Source: Clostridia bacterium
GTDB taxonomy: Bacteria; Bacillota; Clostridia; Oscillospirales; CAG-272
Reading direction: 5' to 3'
Assembly (NCBI GenBank): GCA_017411745.1
Contig: JAFQPM010000019.1
Coordinates: forward strand, 1-64,000
DNA: 64,000 bases
How positions within the stretch are numbered: the stretch's first letter is position 1; the number at the start of each line of letters is the position of its first letter. Of this stretch, positions 7,785 to 16,073 are shown one piece after another. The notes under the pieces were generated by a model that was not told where the DNA came from, searched no databases, and saw only the letters and a program-made list of their open reading frames with translations. A program made the position numbers and the translations under genes.

Positions 7785-8141
7785 TCAATATGCAATAGTA
7801 GTCATCAGCGCGTATTCGGGCTGAGAAACGTCAAGGCGCGATGCCTGAACCACCACGGGCTGATCACTTTCAACGAGAACGGCGTAAGGCGTGTCCTTGG
7901 GGATCTTTCTACCGTCGTCGGCAACTATCTTGTCAAGACGAATGTGGTTGGTGCGCTCGTTTTTGCAAACGGCGTGAAGACCCTTCATGGGCTCGTCATT
8001 TTCAAAATAAAGGGTAATATCGATGTGTGCGTCCTCTCCCGAAAGATTGAGCACGCAGATCGCCTCGTGGCTGACCAGATCTCCTTTTTCGGTATTGCTC
8101 ATATAGCCGTCGGCTATCATCCAGACCTTTTTTCCGTACAT
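7785..8141 (-). CDS. Sensory rhodopsin transducer-like (ASRT/PF07100-type) protein
   Basis: This 118-residue soluble beta-rich protein begins YGKKVWMIADGYM and contains SHEAICVLN and ITLYFENDEP. These match the family of the Anabaena sensory rhodopsin transducer. No rhodopsin or chemotaxis gene is present, and most members of this family in Clostridia occur without one. The fold of the Anabaena protein is a small beta-sandwich tetramer, so a ligand- or sugar-binding role is as likely as signalling. AAAGGA lies before the ATG and a promoter lies at 8190-8218. Confidence 0.75.
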   Translation of the reverse strand: MYGKKVWMIADGYMSNTEKGDLVSHEAICVLNLSGEDAHIDITLYFENDEPMKGLHAVCKNERTNHIRLDKIVADDGRKIPKDTPYAVLVESDQPVVVQASRLDVSQPEYALMTTIAY

Positions 8142-8189
8142 AATATAATTCCTTTCAGCATCGCCGCACTTGCGGCTTTTTCTGATTTA

Positions 8190-8218
8190 AGTATATCATT
8201 TTTGCAGGTCAGTGTCAA
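8190..8218 (-). promoter_or_regulatory. Promoter of the ASRT-like gene
   Basis: Read on the minus strand, TTGACA (8218-8213) and TATACT (8195-8190) are 17 bases apart, about 50 bases before the start codon. Confidence 0.75.
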
Positions 8219-8251
8219 GACGAAAGGTAAAATTATCCCCAAAACAGCGTA

Positions 8252-9052
8252 TTATTTTGCGAAAGATATTGCTGCTGTATATAGACCGTAATTCTTTTCC
8301 TGTATCTCAATTTTTTCCCAATCCTCAATAGATCCCGAATAATTTATCTGCTTAAGGTTCTCGCAACCGTAAAAAGCCATGCTGCAGATTTTTGTGACCG
8401 AGCTTGATATTTCAAGGGTCGCAGAGCTGCTTGCGGAGGGATAGCAGATCAGCATTGACTCGTCGATATTATATAAAACTCCGCCGATGTCCTTAAACAT
8501 CATATTTTTATCATCGACCGATAAGTAAACGAGCGCGGAGCAGTTTGCAAAGGCAAGATCTCCGATGGAAGACACGGTGGAGGGGATCTCTACGGCTCTG
8601 ATAAAGGAATTGCCATAAAAAGCTTTTTCTGCTATGGCGATAACTATGTGTCCCTCGGGGCTCTTTTCGGGAATCGTAATATAGGAATCGGTATACGTTC
8701 CTATGCCGACCACGGCGCAGGTACCGTTACCTAAGCTTTCATACTCTAAGGAAGGTGCGGGCTCGGCGGTCTCCTCTTGAGTGGTTTCTGCTTCGGTGGT
8801 TTCTTCCGAGGTCTCTTCTTGACTTGAGGTCTGCTCGGACGGCTGCTCTGTGCTGTCTATCTCGGTCTGTTCTGTGGTCTCGGAAGGAGAAAGGTGCGCC
8901 GGGCCTTCAAGCGTGCCGACCTGGGTGTCGTTTTCCACGTCGTTGGAATTGGACAGCGATCTTTTTGTGACGGCAACGGATATGACTGCGGTCGTAATTA
9001 TGGCAACGACGAACGCGAGAATTATTAGTGACCAAAAAACTCTTTTTTTCAT
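8252..9052 (-). CDS. Membrane-anchored surface protein with BspA-type leucine-rich repeats
   Basis: The 266-residue protein starts with a lysine pair and a hydrophobic segment (about 5-29) that is a signal anchor. A spacer of Glu, Thr and Ser follows (about 40-100, many ETTE-like repeats). The C-terminal half is leucine-rich repeats of the BspA/LRR_5 kind, seen in phrases such as ITIPEKSPEGHIVIAIAEKAFYG and VEIPSTVSSIGDLAFANCSAL. Such proteins face outward and are common in host-associated Clostridia; binding partners are unknown. AAAGGA precedes the ATG, and a consensus promoter lies at 9137-9165. No LPXTG sorting signal is present, so the N-terminal helix is the likely anchor. Confidence 0.85.
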   Translation of the reverse strand: MKKRVFWSLIILAFVVAIITTAVISVAVTKRSLSNSNDVENDTQVGTLEGPAHLSPSETTEQTEIDSTEQPSEQTSSQEETSEETTEAETTQEETAEPAPSLEYESLGNGTCAVVGIGTYTDSYITIPEKSPEGHIVIAIAEKAFYGNSFIRAVEIPSTVSSIGDLAFANCSALVYLSVDDKNMMFKDIGGVLYNIDESMLICYPSASSSATLEISSSVTKICSMAFYGCENLKQINYSGSIEDWEKIEIQEKNYGLYTAAISFAK

Positions 9053-9136
9053 AAATTTGTCCTTTCATTTTGTTGTTTCCTGTGTTTTTGTCGGCGTGGG
9101 AGCCGATTTTTAACGGTGTCTGCAAACCCTGAAAAA

Positions 9137-9165
9137 ATTATATCAAGGCATATTCCGCTTGTCAA
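9137..9165 (-). promoter_or_regulatory. Promoter of the BspA-type gene
   Basis: On the minus strand TTGACA (9165-9160) and TATAAT (9142-9137) are 17 bases apart, a full consensus. Confidence 0.8.
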
Positions 9166-9391
9166 TCCAAATCGTGCGACACGAAGTTTGCATATTCGAG
9201 CAAAAGCAAAAGCTTATAAGGTAGATCTGCTCTTTTGTGACTAAACTCGTCAACAAAAAGATTTCGACTTTTTTTGCACACGGCAGACGGGCTATATAAA
9301 CAATAAGTAGAAAATTAAATCAAAAATAGAAAAAAAACGAGCGAACTCAATCGTGTATGACATTTTTTTCACAAAGTTTGCGTCCGAAAAC

Positions 9392-9420
9392 TTGACAAAC
9401 TATGAAAAAAATGCTATAAT
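9392..9420 (+). promoter_or_regulatory. Promoter of the cytidylate-kinase-like gene
   Basis: TTGACA (9392-9397) and TATAAT (9415-9420) are 17 bases apart. The leader to the ATG is about 90 bases. It contains ATGCAA/TTGCAT (9439-9444 with 9446-9451) and CGGGG/CCCCG (9459-9463 with 9484-9488). Confidence 0.85.
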
Positions 9421-9517
9421 GATCACAGATAGATGTTGATGCAATTTGCATTGATCCTCGGGGCAAGGCTCAGAGCGTATTACCCCCGAAATCCACGTAC
9501 GAAAAGGAGAGATAATT

Positions 9518-10123
9518 ATGAAAAACGTAATTACCATCAGTCGCGAATTCGGAAGCGGAGGAAGAACTATCGGAAAGATGGTCGCTGAGGCTCTCGGATA
9601 TAAATTTTACGACAGTGAGCTGATAAACGAGGTCGTTAAGGAAAGCGGCATTTCTCGCGAGTTCGTAGAAAAATACGACGAATACGCAACTCATAAAAAC
9701 AGTATCCTTTTTTCGATCGCGGTAAATGCGGGCGGCGACGGCTATAACGGACTTTCAATAGCCAACCGCGTGCAGATAGCACAGATAAACGTTATCAAGC
9801 AGCTTGCGGAAGAAGGAAAGTGCGTTATCATAGGCAGAGGCGCCGATTACATTCTCCGCGACCGAGACGATTGCCTCAACGTCTTTATCCGCGCGGATAT
9901 GGATTTCAAGGCGCGCCGTGTCCTCGAGGCATACGGTGAGACCGACGTCAAGATCGAAAAGCGACTTACGGACAAGGACGCTCGCCGCAGAGTCTTCTAC
10001 AGATCCTTCTCCATGCGTGAGTGGGGAGCACTTGAAAATTATCATCTTATGCTTGACAGCGGAATGATAGGACTCGAGAACTGCGCCGACATTATCGCCA
10101 AGGTTGCAAAGCTCGATAATTAA
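9518..10123 (+). CDS. Cytidylate kinase-like family protein
   Basis: This 201-residue P-loop kinase belongs to the group related to, but distinct from, CMP kinase. The N-terminus ITISREFGSGGRTIGKMVAEALGYKFYD carries a GSGGRT nucleotide loop in place of the usual GPxGSGKST. It also has VIIGRGADYIL and RRRVFYRSF, typical of the Cytidylate_kin2 domain. Members are widespread in Clostridia and their true substrate is not established. AAAGGAGAG lies before the ATG. The gene has its own promoter and terminator, so it is a single-gene unit. Confidence 0.85.
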   Translation: MKNVITISREFGSGGRTIGKMVAEALGYKFYDSELINEVVKESGISREFVEKYDEYATHKNSILFSIAVNAGGDGYNGLSIANRVQIAQINVIKQLAEEGKCVIIGRGADYILRDRDDCLNVFIRADMDFKARRVLEAYGETDVKIEKRLTDKDARRRVFYRSFSMREWGALENYHLMLDSGMIGLENCADIIAKVAKLDN

Positions 10124-10165
10124 TGGTGAAAAGTCGAATAAATATTAACAAAAATGAATAAAAAC

Positions 10166-10194
10166 CAAGGCGTTGGAGCATTTCCGACGCCTTG
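10166..10194 (+). terminator. Terminator after the cytidylate-kinase-like gene
   Basis: CAAGGCGTTGGA (10166-10177) pairs with TCCGACGCCTTG (10183-10194), with one G-T pair. The stem is preceded by an A-run. The downstream T-run is weak. Confidence 0.65.
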
Positions 10195-10271
10195 ATTGCG
10201 TTATAGTGCATAATTGAGTAATATTTATTTTGTAAAATATCCCCAAAAATCAGCAAATTTATAAAAATTAA

Positions 10272-10300
10272 TTGACACGGACTTTTGAGAGTGGTATAAT
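10272..10300 (+). promoter_or_regulatory. Promoter of the Trp-type ABC transporter operon
   Basis: TTGACA (10272-10277) and TATAAT (10295-10300) are 17 bases apart. The 90-base leader contains an 8-bp inverted repeat TCGCGCGT/ACGCGCGA (10334-10341 with 10361-10368). No T-box sequence was seen. Confidence 0.85.
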
Positions 10301-10392
10301 GGAAGTACTTTATTTTAATAAAGCAAATCTGACTCGCGCGTAGACCCGATCATGAAAAAGACGCGCGAAAAAGCGAAACGGAGAAAAAGACC

Positions 10393-11376
10393 ATGAAAAA
10401 ACTGTTAAGCATCGTTTTGGCGGCACTTATGTGTGTATCCTTGGTAGTGCTCGCCTCTTGTGATACGCCCACAAAGGACGACGGCAAGTACCTCGTAGGC
10501 ATCTGTCAGCTCGTTCCTCACCCCGCGCTCGACGCGGCTACTCAGGGCTTTAAGGACGCTCTTGTTGCAGAGCTCGGCGCAGAGAACGTAGAGTTCCTTA
10601 CCGAAAACGCAGGTAACGAGATCCCTGTTTGCACTACCATCGTAAACAATTTCGTAAGCAAGAAGGTCGATCTTATTATGGCTAACGCTACTCCTGCGCT
10701 CACCGCGGCAGTTAACGGCACAAGCTCGATCCCGATCCTTGGCACCTCTATCACCGAATACGGCACGGCTCTCGGAATTGAGAATTTTAACGGACTCGTA
10801 GGCGGCAACGTTTCGGGAACGAGCGACCTCGCTCCTCTCGAAGAGCAGGCGCAGATGATCCTCGATCTTTTCCCCGAGGCTAAGACTGTTGCTATGCTTT
10901 ACTGCTCGGGCGAGGCAAACTCCGTATATCAGGTAAAGGTAGTTAAGGAATACCTTGAGAGTAAAGGCATCACCGTTATAAATAAGTCCTTCTCGGATCT
11001 TAACGACGCCTCCCTCGTTGCGTCTGCGGCTGCTGCAGAGGCAGATGTTATCTACATACCCACCGATAATACTGCGGCAAACGCTGCTGAGCTTATCGGC
11101 GGCGTAGTAGGCGACACTCCTGTAATAGCAGGAGAGCAGGGAATATGCACGGGCTGCGGAGTCGCTACTCTTACCATCAGCTACTACGATCTCGGCGTTG
11201 CAACAGGCAAGATGGCTGCAAAGATCCTCAAGGGCGAGGCTGACATCTCTGAGATGAAGATTGAGTATGCAGAGACCTTCACCAAGAAGTATAACAAGGA
11301 GATCTGCGACCGTCTCGGAATCGACACCGAGGCTCTTGAGGCAGCAGGCTACGTTGCTATCGAGATCGAGGAATAA
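10393..11376 (+). CDS. ABC transporter substrate-binding lipoprotein (PF04392, TrpX-like)
   Basis: This 327-residue extracytoplasmic binding protein has a lipoprotein signal: lysines, a hydrophobic stretch and the lipobox VLASC with the lipidated Cys at about position 23. The mature part has the two-lobe fold of the ABC_sub_bind family (GICQLVPHPALDAATQGF near the start, GEQGICTGCGVATLTISYYDLG in lobe two). Relatives import tryptophan, tyrosine or other aromatic compounds, but the ligand here is not certain. It is first in an operon with a permease and an ATPase. A hairpin between this gene and the permease fits the usual higher expression of binding proteins. Confidence 0.88.
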   Translation: MKKLLSIVLAALMCVSLVVLASCDTPTKDDGKYLVGICQLVPHPALDAATQGFKDALVAELGAENVEFLTENAGNEIPVCTTIVNNFVSKKVDLIMANATPALTAAVNGTSSIPILGTSITEYGTALGIENFNGLVGGNVSGTSDLAPLEEQAQMILDLFPEAKTVAMLYCSGEANSVYQVKVVKEYLESKGITVINKSFSDLNDASLVASAAAAEADVIYIPTDNTAANAAELIGGVVGDTPVIAGEQGICTGCGVATLTISYYDLGVATGKMAAKILKGEADISEMKIEYAETFTKKYNKEICDRLGIDTEALEAAGYVAIEIEE

Positions 11377-11420
11377 TATCGCTCTCGCATCCAATACTAA
11401 ATAAGAACAATTCTGCCGCT

Positions 11421-11442
11421 GCCGTGGTTGTAATACCACGGC
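11421..11442 (+). promoter_or_regulatory. Intra-operon hairpin between binding protein and permease
   Basis: GCCGTGGT (11421-11428) pairs perfectly with ACCACGGC (11435-11442), with a 6-base loop. No U-run follows. It may protect the upstream mRNA end or act as a partial terminator. Confidence 0.55.
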
Positions 11443-11472
11443 GGCGTCAGTTGTATGAAAAGGATTTTTAAG

Positions 11473-12396
11473 ATGAACATGATTTTGAATTGGCTTGGCT
11501 CTCTGCCGGGCGCGGCTGCTCAGGGACTTGTCTATGGACTCGCGGCGGTCGGAATTTATATTACCTATAAGATCCTTGATATTGCCGACCTTACCGTCGA
11601 CGGCTCGATCTGTACGGGCGCGGCGGTCTGCGCGGTAATGGTCACAAGCGGAATAAATATATGGATAGCTATGCTTTGCGCTCTCATCGCGGGCATGCTC
11701 ACGGGACTTATCACGGGTTGGTTCCACACCTTCTTCGGAATTCCTGCGATTCTTTCGGGAATTCTGACCCAGCTTATGCTCTGGTCGGTCAATCTTTTGA
11801 TAATGAGCGGACCGCAGATTCCGATAATGAGATTTAAGTATGGCGACAAGGTGCTCTTTACCTCTGAGGCATCCGACGTTTATAGAGCGATAGTTATTCT
11901 TGCTGTATTCATCGCAGTCGTCATAGCCATTCTTTATTGGTTCTTCGGAACCGAGTTCGGCTCGACTCTGCGTGCGACGGGTAACAACCTCGAAATGAGC
12001 AGAGCACAGGGAATAAATACCAATCTTACAAAGGTGTTCGGACTTGCACTGTCGAACGGAATAGTCGCACTTGCCGGCGCGCTTCTGGCACAGCAGCAGG
12101 GCGTTGCGGAGATCAACATGGGACGCGGTGCGATCGTTACGGGACTTGCGGCTATCATAATCGGAGAGGCGCTCTGTCCGAAGCTTATTACGAACTTCTA
12201 CCTCAGACTTCTTTGCGTGGTCGGAGGCTCGATAATCTATTGGTTCGTTTTCCAGACCATCGTATTTATCGGCCTGCCCAACGAGCTTCTCAAGATGCTT
12301 TCGGCGATCGTTGTTGCTTGCTTCCTTGGCGCGCCCTACGTGAAGAAGATCTATTTCTCGAAGAAAAAGAAAGCGAGAGGTGGCAAACATGCTTGA
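11473..12396 (+). CDS. ABC transporter permease (COG4120-type, partner of the TrpX-like protein)
   Basis: This integral membrane permease of about 307 residues has eight or more hydrophobic segments and belongs to the branched-chain-permease-like BPD_transp_2 superfamily. LTVDGSICTGAAVCAVM and GLALSNGIVALAGALLAQQQG are typical family blocks. I chose the ATG at 11473 because AGGA lies about 10 bases before it; the in-frame ATG at 11455 has no ribosome site and directly follows the hairpin. The 3' end overlaps the start of the ATPase gene, so the two are coupled. The C-terminus is strongly basic. Confidence 0.88.
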   Translation: MNMILNWLGSLPGAAAQGLVYGLAAVGIYITYKILDIADLTVDGSICTGAAVCAVMVTSGINIWIAMLCALIAGMLTGLITGWFHTFFGIPAILSGILTQLMLWSVNLLIMSGPQIPIMRFKYGDKVLFTSEASDVYRAIVILAVFIAVVIAILYWFFGTEFGSTLRATGNNLEMSRAQGINTNLTKVFGLALSNGIVALAGALLAQQQGVAEINMGRGAIVTGLAAIIIGEALCPKLITNFYLRLLCVVGGSIIYWFVFQTIVFIGLPNELLKMLSAIVVACFLGAPYVKKIYFSKKKKARGGKHA

Positions 12397-13183
12397 GATA
12401 AAAGATATTTATAAAACCTTCAACGAGGGCACGGTCAACGAGAAAAAGGTGTTCGAGGGACTCAGCCTTACGCTTAAGGAAGGCGATTTCGTTACCGTCA
12501 TCGGCGGAAACGGCGCGGGAAAATCGACTATGCTCAATATCGTTGCGGGGGCATATCCTGCCGACGACGGAAGTATCACGATCGACGGAGTTGACGTTAC
12601 GAGACTTCCCGAGCACAAAAGGGCAAAGTATATAGGCAGAGTATTTCAGGACCCCAGAATGGGAACCGCCACGGATATGTGGGTCGAGGAAAATATGGCG
12701 ATCGCGGACAGACGCGGTATGAGACGCGGACTTCGTTGGTCGATCACGAATAAAGACAGAGAGAGCTATAAAGAAGCTCTTGCCCAGCTTGACCTCGGTC
12801 TTGAGGACAGACTCTCCACCAAAATGGGTCTGCTTTCGGGCGGACAGCGTCAGGCAGTCACTTTGCTTATGGCAACTATGAAGAAGCCGAAGCTTCTGCT
12901 TCTCGACGAGCATACCGCCGCACTTGACCCCAAGACCGCGGCAAAGGTTCTTGAAATAACCGATAAGCTTATTAACGAAAATAATCTCACCGCGCTTATG
13001 GTAACTCATAATATGCGCGATGCCATAGCCCACGGAAACCGTCTCATTATGATGAACGCGGGCAAAATAATCATCGACGTCAGCGGTGAGGAAAAGAAAA
13101 AGCTCACCGTCGAGTCGCTCCTCGCAGCCTTCTCTAAGGCAAGCGGAGCCGAATTCGCAAGCGATAGAGCTCTGTTGAGTTGA
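12389..13183 (+). CDS. ABC transporter ATP-binding protein (TrpZ-like)
   Basis: This is the cytoplasmic ATPase of the importer, about 264 residues. Walker A is GGNGAGKST, the signature is LLSGGQRQAV, Walker B is LLLLDEHTAALD and the switch histidine is in VTHNMRDA. The ATG at 12389 is eight bases after GAGAGG; the GTG at 12380 overlaps that site and is less likely. The gene overlaps the permease end by 8 bases. A perfect 24-bp palindrome begins just after the stop and likely closes the operon. Confidence 0.93.
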   Translation: MLEIKDIYKTFNEGTVNEKKVFEGLSLTLKEGDFVTVIGGNGAGKSTMLNIVAGAYPADDGSITIDGVDVTRLPEHKRAKYIGRVFQDPRMGTATDMWVEENMAIADRRGMRRGLRWSITNKDRESYKEALAQLDLGLEDRLSTKMGLLSGGQRQAVTLLMATMKKPKLLLLDEHTAALDPKTAAKVLEITDKLINENNLTALMVTHNMRDAIAHGNRLIMMNAGKIIIDVSGEEKKKLTVESLLAAFSKASGAEFASDRALLS

Positions 13184-13193
13184 TGATGAGATA

Positions 13194-13285
13194 TAGGGGG
13201 AGAGAGGAAACCTTTTTGGGAAAAAGGTTTCCTCTCTCCCCCTAAAACCCCCTCACACCTTCCAAAAACTTTCTGGAAAAGAGGG
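13194..13285. repeat. Palindromic intergenic element after the ABC operon
   Basis: The inverted repeat (13194-13217 with 13221-13244) is perfect over about 23 bp. It is followed by the C-rich tract and the tail CACACCTTCCAAAAACTTTC, in the same orientation as the copy at 1211. The remaining 80 bases up to 13367 carry no gene. Confidence 0.8.
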
Positions 13286-13367
13286 AAGAGGGGAAGGCGG
13301 AGGCAACTGAAAGCCGTGTGGTGATCGGGAGAACGAAGAACGAAGAATGAAAAATGAAGATCAAATA

Positions 13368-14444
13368 TTATGATTCGGTTTTCATAAAGCTTTTTAGAGA
13401 GAGCGCGACGATCGGACCGATGAAAATTCCGCCAAACCCGAGTAGCTTTATTCCAACGTATATCGAAGCAAGCGTCGCCAAGGGGTGTATGCCGAGCGAA
13501 TCGCCTACGATCTTCGGCTCGATGAGTTGTCTTATTATCGACACCGCGGCGTAAAGGATCAGAAGACCTATGCCGAGCTTTGAATTTGACACGGCGAAGG
13601 AGAATAGCGCCCATGGGATAAGGATCGTTCCCGTTCCCAAAATGGGCAGAATATCGACGATAGCGATGATGACGCTCAAAAGAAGTGCGTAATTGACGCC
13701 GAGCAGGGAAAGTCCGACAAACATTTCGCAAAATGTCAGGAGCATAATAAGAAGATAAGCTTTAAGATAGCTCGTAAGCGTGCGGGTTATCTTCTTTTTT
13801 GTTTCGGGGAGCTTTGAGCGCATTGTATCGGGCATAAGGGACGAGATGCCTTTGCCGATGCGCTCCTTATCGGTGCAAAAATAAAAGGCGGAGATCAAAA
13901 GAACCGCGACCGTCAGTATTATCTCGGGTATTTTTACCACAAGACCGACTGCGGCGGAGGGCAGGGCACTCGTTAAAGAGCCCATCAGCTTACCGAGCGC
14001 GTCAAGCATAAGCTCGTCAAGGTCAAGCCCGAGCTGTTGCATTTGCTCAGACTCAAAAAAGCGTTTGATAAAGCCGAACTTTTCACCGATCGGGCCAAAC
14101 TTTTTGCCTAGATCCTCAAAAAACCTGCTTATCATCTCGGGGTCTGCGGAGAGTCTGTCGATAAGATTGCCGATCTCCGAGACGAGCCGCGAGATCGCGA
14201 GCGATAAAAGCGTTGCAATTATCCCAAAAAATAGTATCACAAGGAAAGCCGAGATAAATTTCGGCGAAGCGTGGGTCCTTTTAGATATCCAAGCGGCTAG
14301 GGGTGAGATTATCACGGAAATCAGAGCCGCCAGAAGAAAGGGCATCGCTATTGATAATGCGTATTTGAAAAAGAGCCAGAAAAATATAAGAAATCCTGCA
14401 ACGATCACAGTAATATTAGCCGCACGTCTGTATTCGGTGTCCAT
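13368..14444 (-). CDS. ytvI: Sporulation integral membrane protein YtvI-like (AI-2E transporter family)
   Basis: This polytopic membrane protein of 358 residues has paired N-terminal helices (about 8-55), a soluble middle region of about 100 residues and five or more C-terminal helices. The conserved block ILPILGTGTILIPWALF, followed by RQLIEPKIVGDSLGIHPLATL, is diagnostic of the AI-2E/UPF0118 family and of its YtvI branch. I started at 14444 because GGAGGT lies seven bases before that ATG. The longer frame has no ribosome site. It is a single-gene unit, convergent with the ABC operon. The sporulation link comes from the family. Confidence 0.85.
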   Translation of the reverse strand: MDTEYRRAANITVIVAGFLIFFWLFFKYALSIAMPFLLAALISVIISPLAAWISKRTHASPKFISAFLVILFFGIIATLLSLAISRLVSEIGNLIDRLSADPEMISRFFEDLGKKFGPIGEKFGFIKRFFESEQMQQLGLDLDELMLDALGKLMGSLTSALPSAAVGLVVKIPEIILTVAVLLISAFYFCTDKERIGKGISSLMPDTMRSKLPETKKKITRTLTSYLKAYLLIMLLTFCEMFVGLSLLGVNYALLLSVIIAIVDILPILGTGTILIPWALFSFAVSNSKLGIGLLILYAAVSIIRQLIEPKIVGDSLGIHPLATLASIYVGIKLLGFGGIFIGPIVALSLKSFMKTES

Positions 14445-14519
14445 AAATACCTCCGCAGAAGATTTTATATCTATTTTATGACAGATGTTGTGAGTTCTAT
14501 TTCTCAAAATTTTTTATTC

Positions 14520-14548
14520 TTGACATTTTCCTATATAAATGTTAAAAT
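14520..14548 (+). promoter_or_regulatory. nnrD promoter
   Basis: TTGACA (14520-14525) and TAAAAT (14543-14548) are separated by 17 bases. Confidence 0.75.
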
Positions 14549-14603
14549 TGTCGTGTAGAAGAACGGTCAGATAACAGACCGAGAAAGGCGACGGTGAATC
14601 AGA

Positions 14604-15503
14604 GTGAAGGATTTGTTTTCAAAGCTGCCCGATAGAACGAACAAGGGCGATATGGGCAGATTGCTCGTAGTTTGCGGCTCGTATAACGCGCAAGGCACCT
14701 CGATGTGCGGTGCGGCGTACTTTTCCGCGGCGGCGGCGTATCGCACGGGCGCGGGGATAGTTGAGATCTTTACGCCGAGAGAGAACTATCCTGCACTTGC
14801 GACTCTTGTGCCCGAGGCTATCTTTTCGCTTTACGGATATGAGGATCAAGCCGATGCGGTAACGGCACGGTTGGCAGAGGCGATCTTTCGCTCGGATGCG
14901 GTGGTTATCGGTTGCGGACTTGGAAAGAGTGCGCTCGCAAGGGCGCTTGTCAGGGCTGCTTTGTTGGTCGCGGCCTGTCCGCTTTTGATCGATGCCGACG
15001 CGCTCAATATAATCTCCGAGGACGAAGGCCTTTGGAGTCTGCTTGACGAAAAGCAGAGAGCTCAGACCGTTATCACGCCCCACCCGGGCGAGATGTCGCG
15101 GCTTTGCGGCGATCCTATTGGCGAGATACTGTCCGACACCCCGAAATGCGCGAAAAGCTTTGCTGAAAATCACGGGATGATCTGTCTTTTGAAGGATCAT
15201 CATACCGCGATCAGCGACGGAGAAAGAGTTTATCTCAACCAAAGCGGAAACGCGGGAATGGCGAGTGCAGGCATGGGAGATCTGCTTGCGGGAATTATCG
15301 GCGCGCTGTTGGCGAGAGAGTCGAAAAATAATTTTAGAAATTCGGACGTTTTTGAGTGCACCGCGGTAGGCGCGCACCTCCACGGACTCGCAGGCGACCT
15401 TGCGACAGAAAAATACGGCGAATATTCGGTGACTGCAAGCGTGGTTTTGTCGGAAATACCCGCCGCGATAATGAGAAATTTTAGCAATAATACACAAAAT
15501 TAA
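14604..15503 (+). CDS. nnrD: ADP-dependent (S)-NAD(P)H-hydrate dehydratase
   Basis: The enzyme repairs hydrated NADH and NADPH. The 299-residue protein is the ribokinase-like C-terminal (YjeF_C) domain only: GDMGRLLVVCGS near 15-26, LIDADALNI, VITPHPGEMSRL and the catalytic NAGMASAGMGDLLAGIIG glycine loop. The epimerase domain (YjeF_N) that is fused in many bacteria is absent. The start is GTG; an AAAGG is about 15 bases upstream, so the exact start is less sure. The gene is followed by the rpsT promoter. Confidence 0.9.
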   Translation: MKDLFSKLPDRTNKGDMGRLLVVCGSYNAQGTSMCGAAYFSAAAAYRTGAGIVEIFTPRENYPALATLVPEAIFSLYGYEDQADAVTARLAEAIFRSDAVVIGCGLGKSALARALVRAALLVAACPLLIDADALNIISEDEGLWSLLDEKQRAQTVITPHPGEMSRLCGDPIGEILSDTPKCAKSFAENHGMICLLKDHHTAISDGERVYLNQSGNAGMASAGMGDLLAGIIGALLARESKNNFRNSDVFECTAVGAHLHGLAGDLATEKYGEYSVTASVVLSEIPAAIMRNFSNNTQN

Positions 15504-15531
15504 AAAATTTTCAAAAAAATCAAAAAAACAC

Positions 15532-15560
15532 TTGCATTTGTGGAAAAAATGTGATATTAT
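15532..15560 (+). promoter_or_regulatory. rpsT promoter
   Basis: TTGCAT (15532-15537) and TATTAT (15555-15560) are 17 bases apart. Confidence 0.75.
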
Positions 15561-15566
15561 ATATGA

Positions 15567-15650
15567 GTATGCGGCGGTATGCCCGATGTACCCTCTCAGA
15601 CGGAGGGCGATCCGTGCATTAAATGTAAAATTTACATGGAGGTTGAGAAA
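15567..15650 (+). promoter_or_regulatory. rpsT leader with SD-adjacent hairpin
   Basis: The leader has a stem CCCTC/GAGGG (15591-15595 with 15603-15607) and a palindrome ATGTAAA-A-TTTACAT (15623-15637) that abuts the GGAGG ribosome site at 15638. S20 is autoregulated at translation in Escherichia coli; whether this leader does the same is inference. Confidence 0.5.
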
Positions 15651-15917
15651 ATGCCGAACATTAAATCCGCAAAGAAGCGCGTATTGGTCATCAAGAAGAA
15701 GACCCTTCAGAACAAGATGTTCAAGTCCGCTATGAAGACCGAGATCAAGAAGTTCTACGCTGCTGTAGCATCCGGTGACGTTGCAAGCGCACAGGTTGCA
15801 TACAAGTCTGCTACTAAGAAGATCGACGTTGCTGCATCCAAGGGCATTATCCATAAGAACGCCGCTGCTCACAAGAAGAGCCAGTTCACCAAGGCGATCA
15901 ACGGAATGCAGAAGTAA
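15651..15917 (+). CDS. rpsT: 30S ribosomal protein S20
   Basis: S20 binds 16S rRNA early in 30S assembly. The 88-residue, lysine- and alanine-rich helical protein starts PNIKSAKKRVLV and ends with GIIHKNAAAHKKSQFTKAI, the conserved C-terminal RNA-binding helix. The ATG at 15651 follows GGAGGTTGAGAAA. The longer frame upstream is the leader read through and is rejected. It is a single-gene unit with its own promoter and a strong terminator. Confidence 0.96.
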   Translation: MPNIKSAKKRVLVIKKKTLQNKMFKSAMKTEIKKFYAAVASGDVASAQVAYKSATKKIDVAASKGIIHKNAAAHKKSQFTKAINGMQK

Positions 15918-15965
15918 TTTCAGTTAAATCAGATAGCTTGTCGTCCTAACCCAACGAAAAGCGAA

Positions 15966-16026
15966 AAAATAAACGACGGTATGTTTAAGGGACACTCACT
16001 CCCCGAGGCATACCGTCGTTTATTTT
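15966..16026 (+). terminator. rpsT terminator
   Basis: An 18-bp perfect stem (15966-15983 with 16009-16026) starts with A-rich and ends with T-rich sequence, with a 25-base loop. It could work in both directions. Confidence 0.85.
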
Positions 16027-16040
16027 TGCTTAGTAAAGAA

Positions 16041-16066
16041 AAAGAGCTTCACGCGTGAAGCTCTTT
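16041..16066 (-). terminator. prfB terminator
   Basis: The fully palindromic AAAGAGCTTCACG/CGTGAAGCTCTTT has no loop. Flanking A- and T-runs make it bidirectional. It sits 8 bases beyond the prfB stop. Confidence 0.85.
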
Positions 16067-16073
16067 TTGAATA

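Larger units (their letters stand above)
9053..9517. other. Divergent intergenic region
   Basis: This 465-bp, A+T-rich gap holds the minus-strand promoter of the BspA-type gene (9137-9165), the plus-strand promoter of the cytidylate-kinase-like gene (9392-9420) and its leader with two hairpins. Between 9170 and 9390 I see no ORF with a ribosome site and no clear structure. Confidence 0.7.

Noticed and set aside
10301..10392. T-box leader for the Trp-type ABC operon
   Set aside because: No T-box sequence and no terminator/antiterminator pair was seen; only one 8-bp inverted repeat.
10405..12390. 661-codon open frame on the minus strand across the ABC operon
   Set aside because: It is a shadow of the binding protein and permease genes on the other strand; composition is unlike a real protein.
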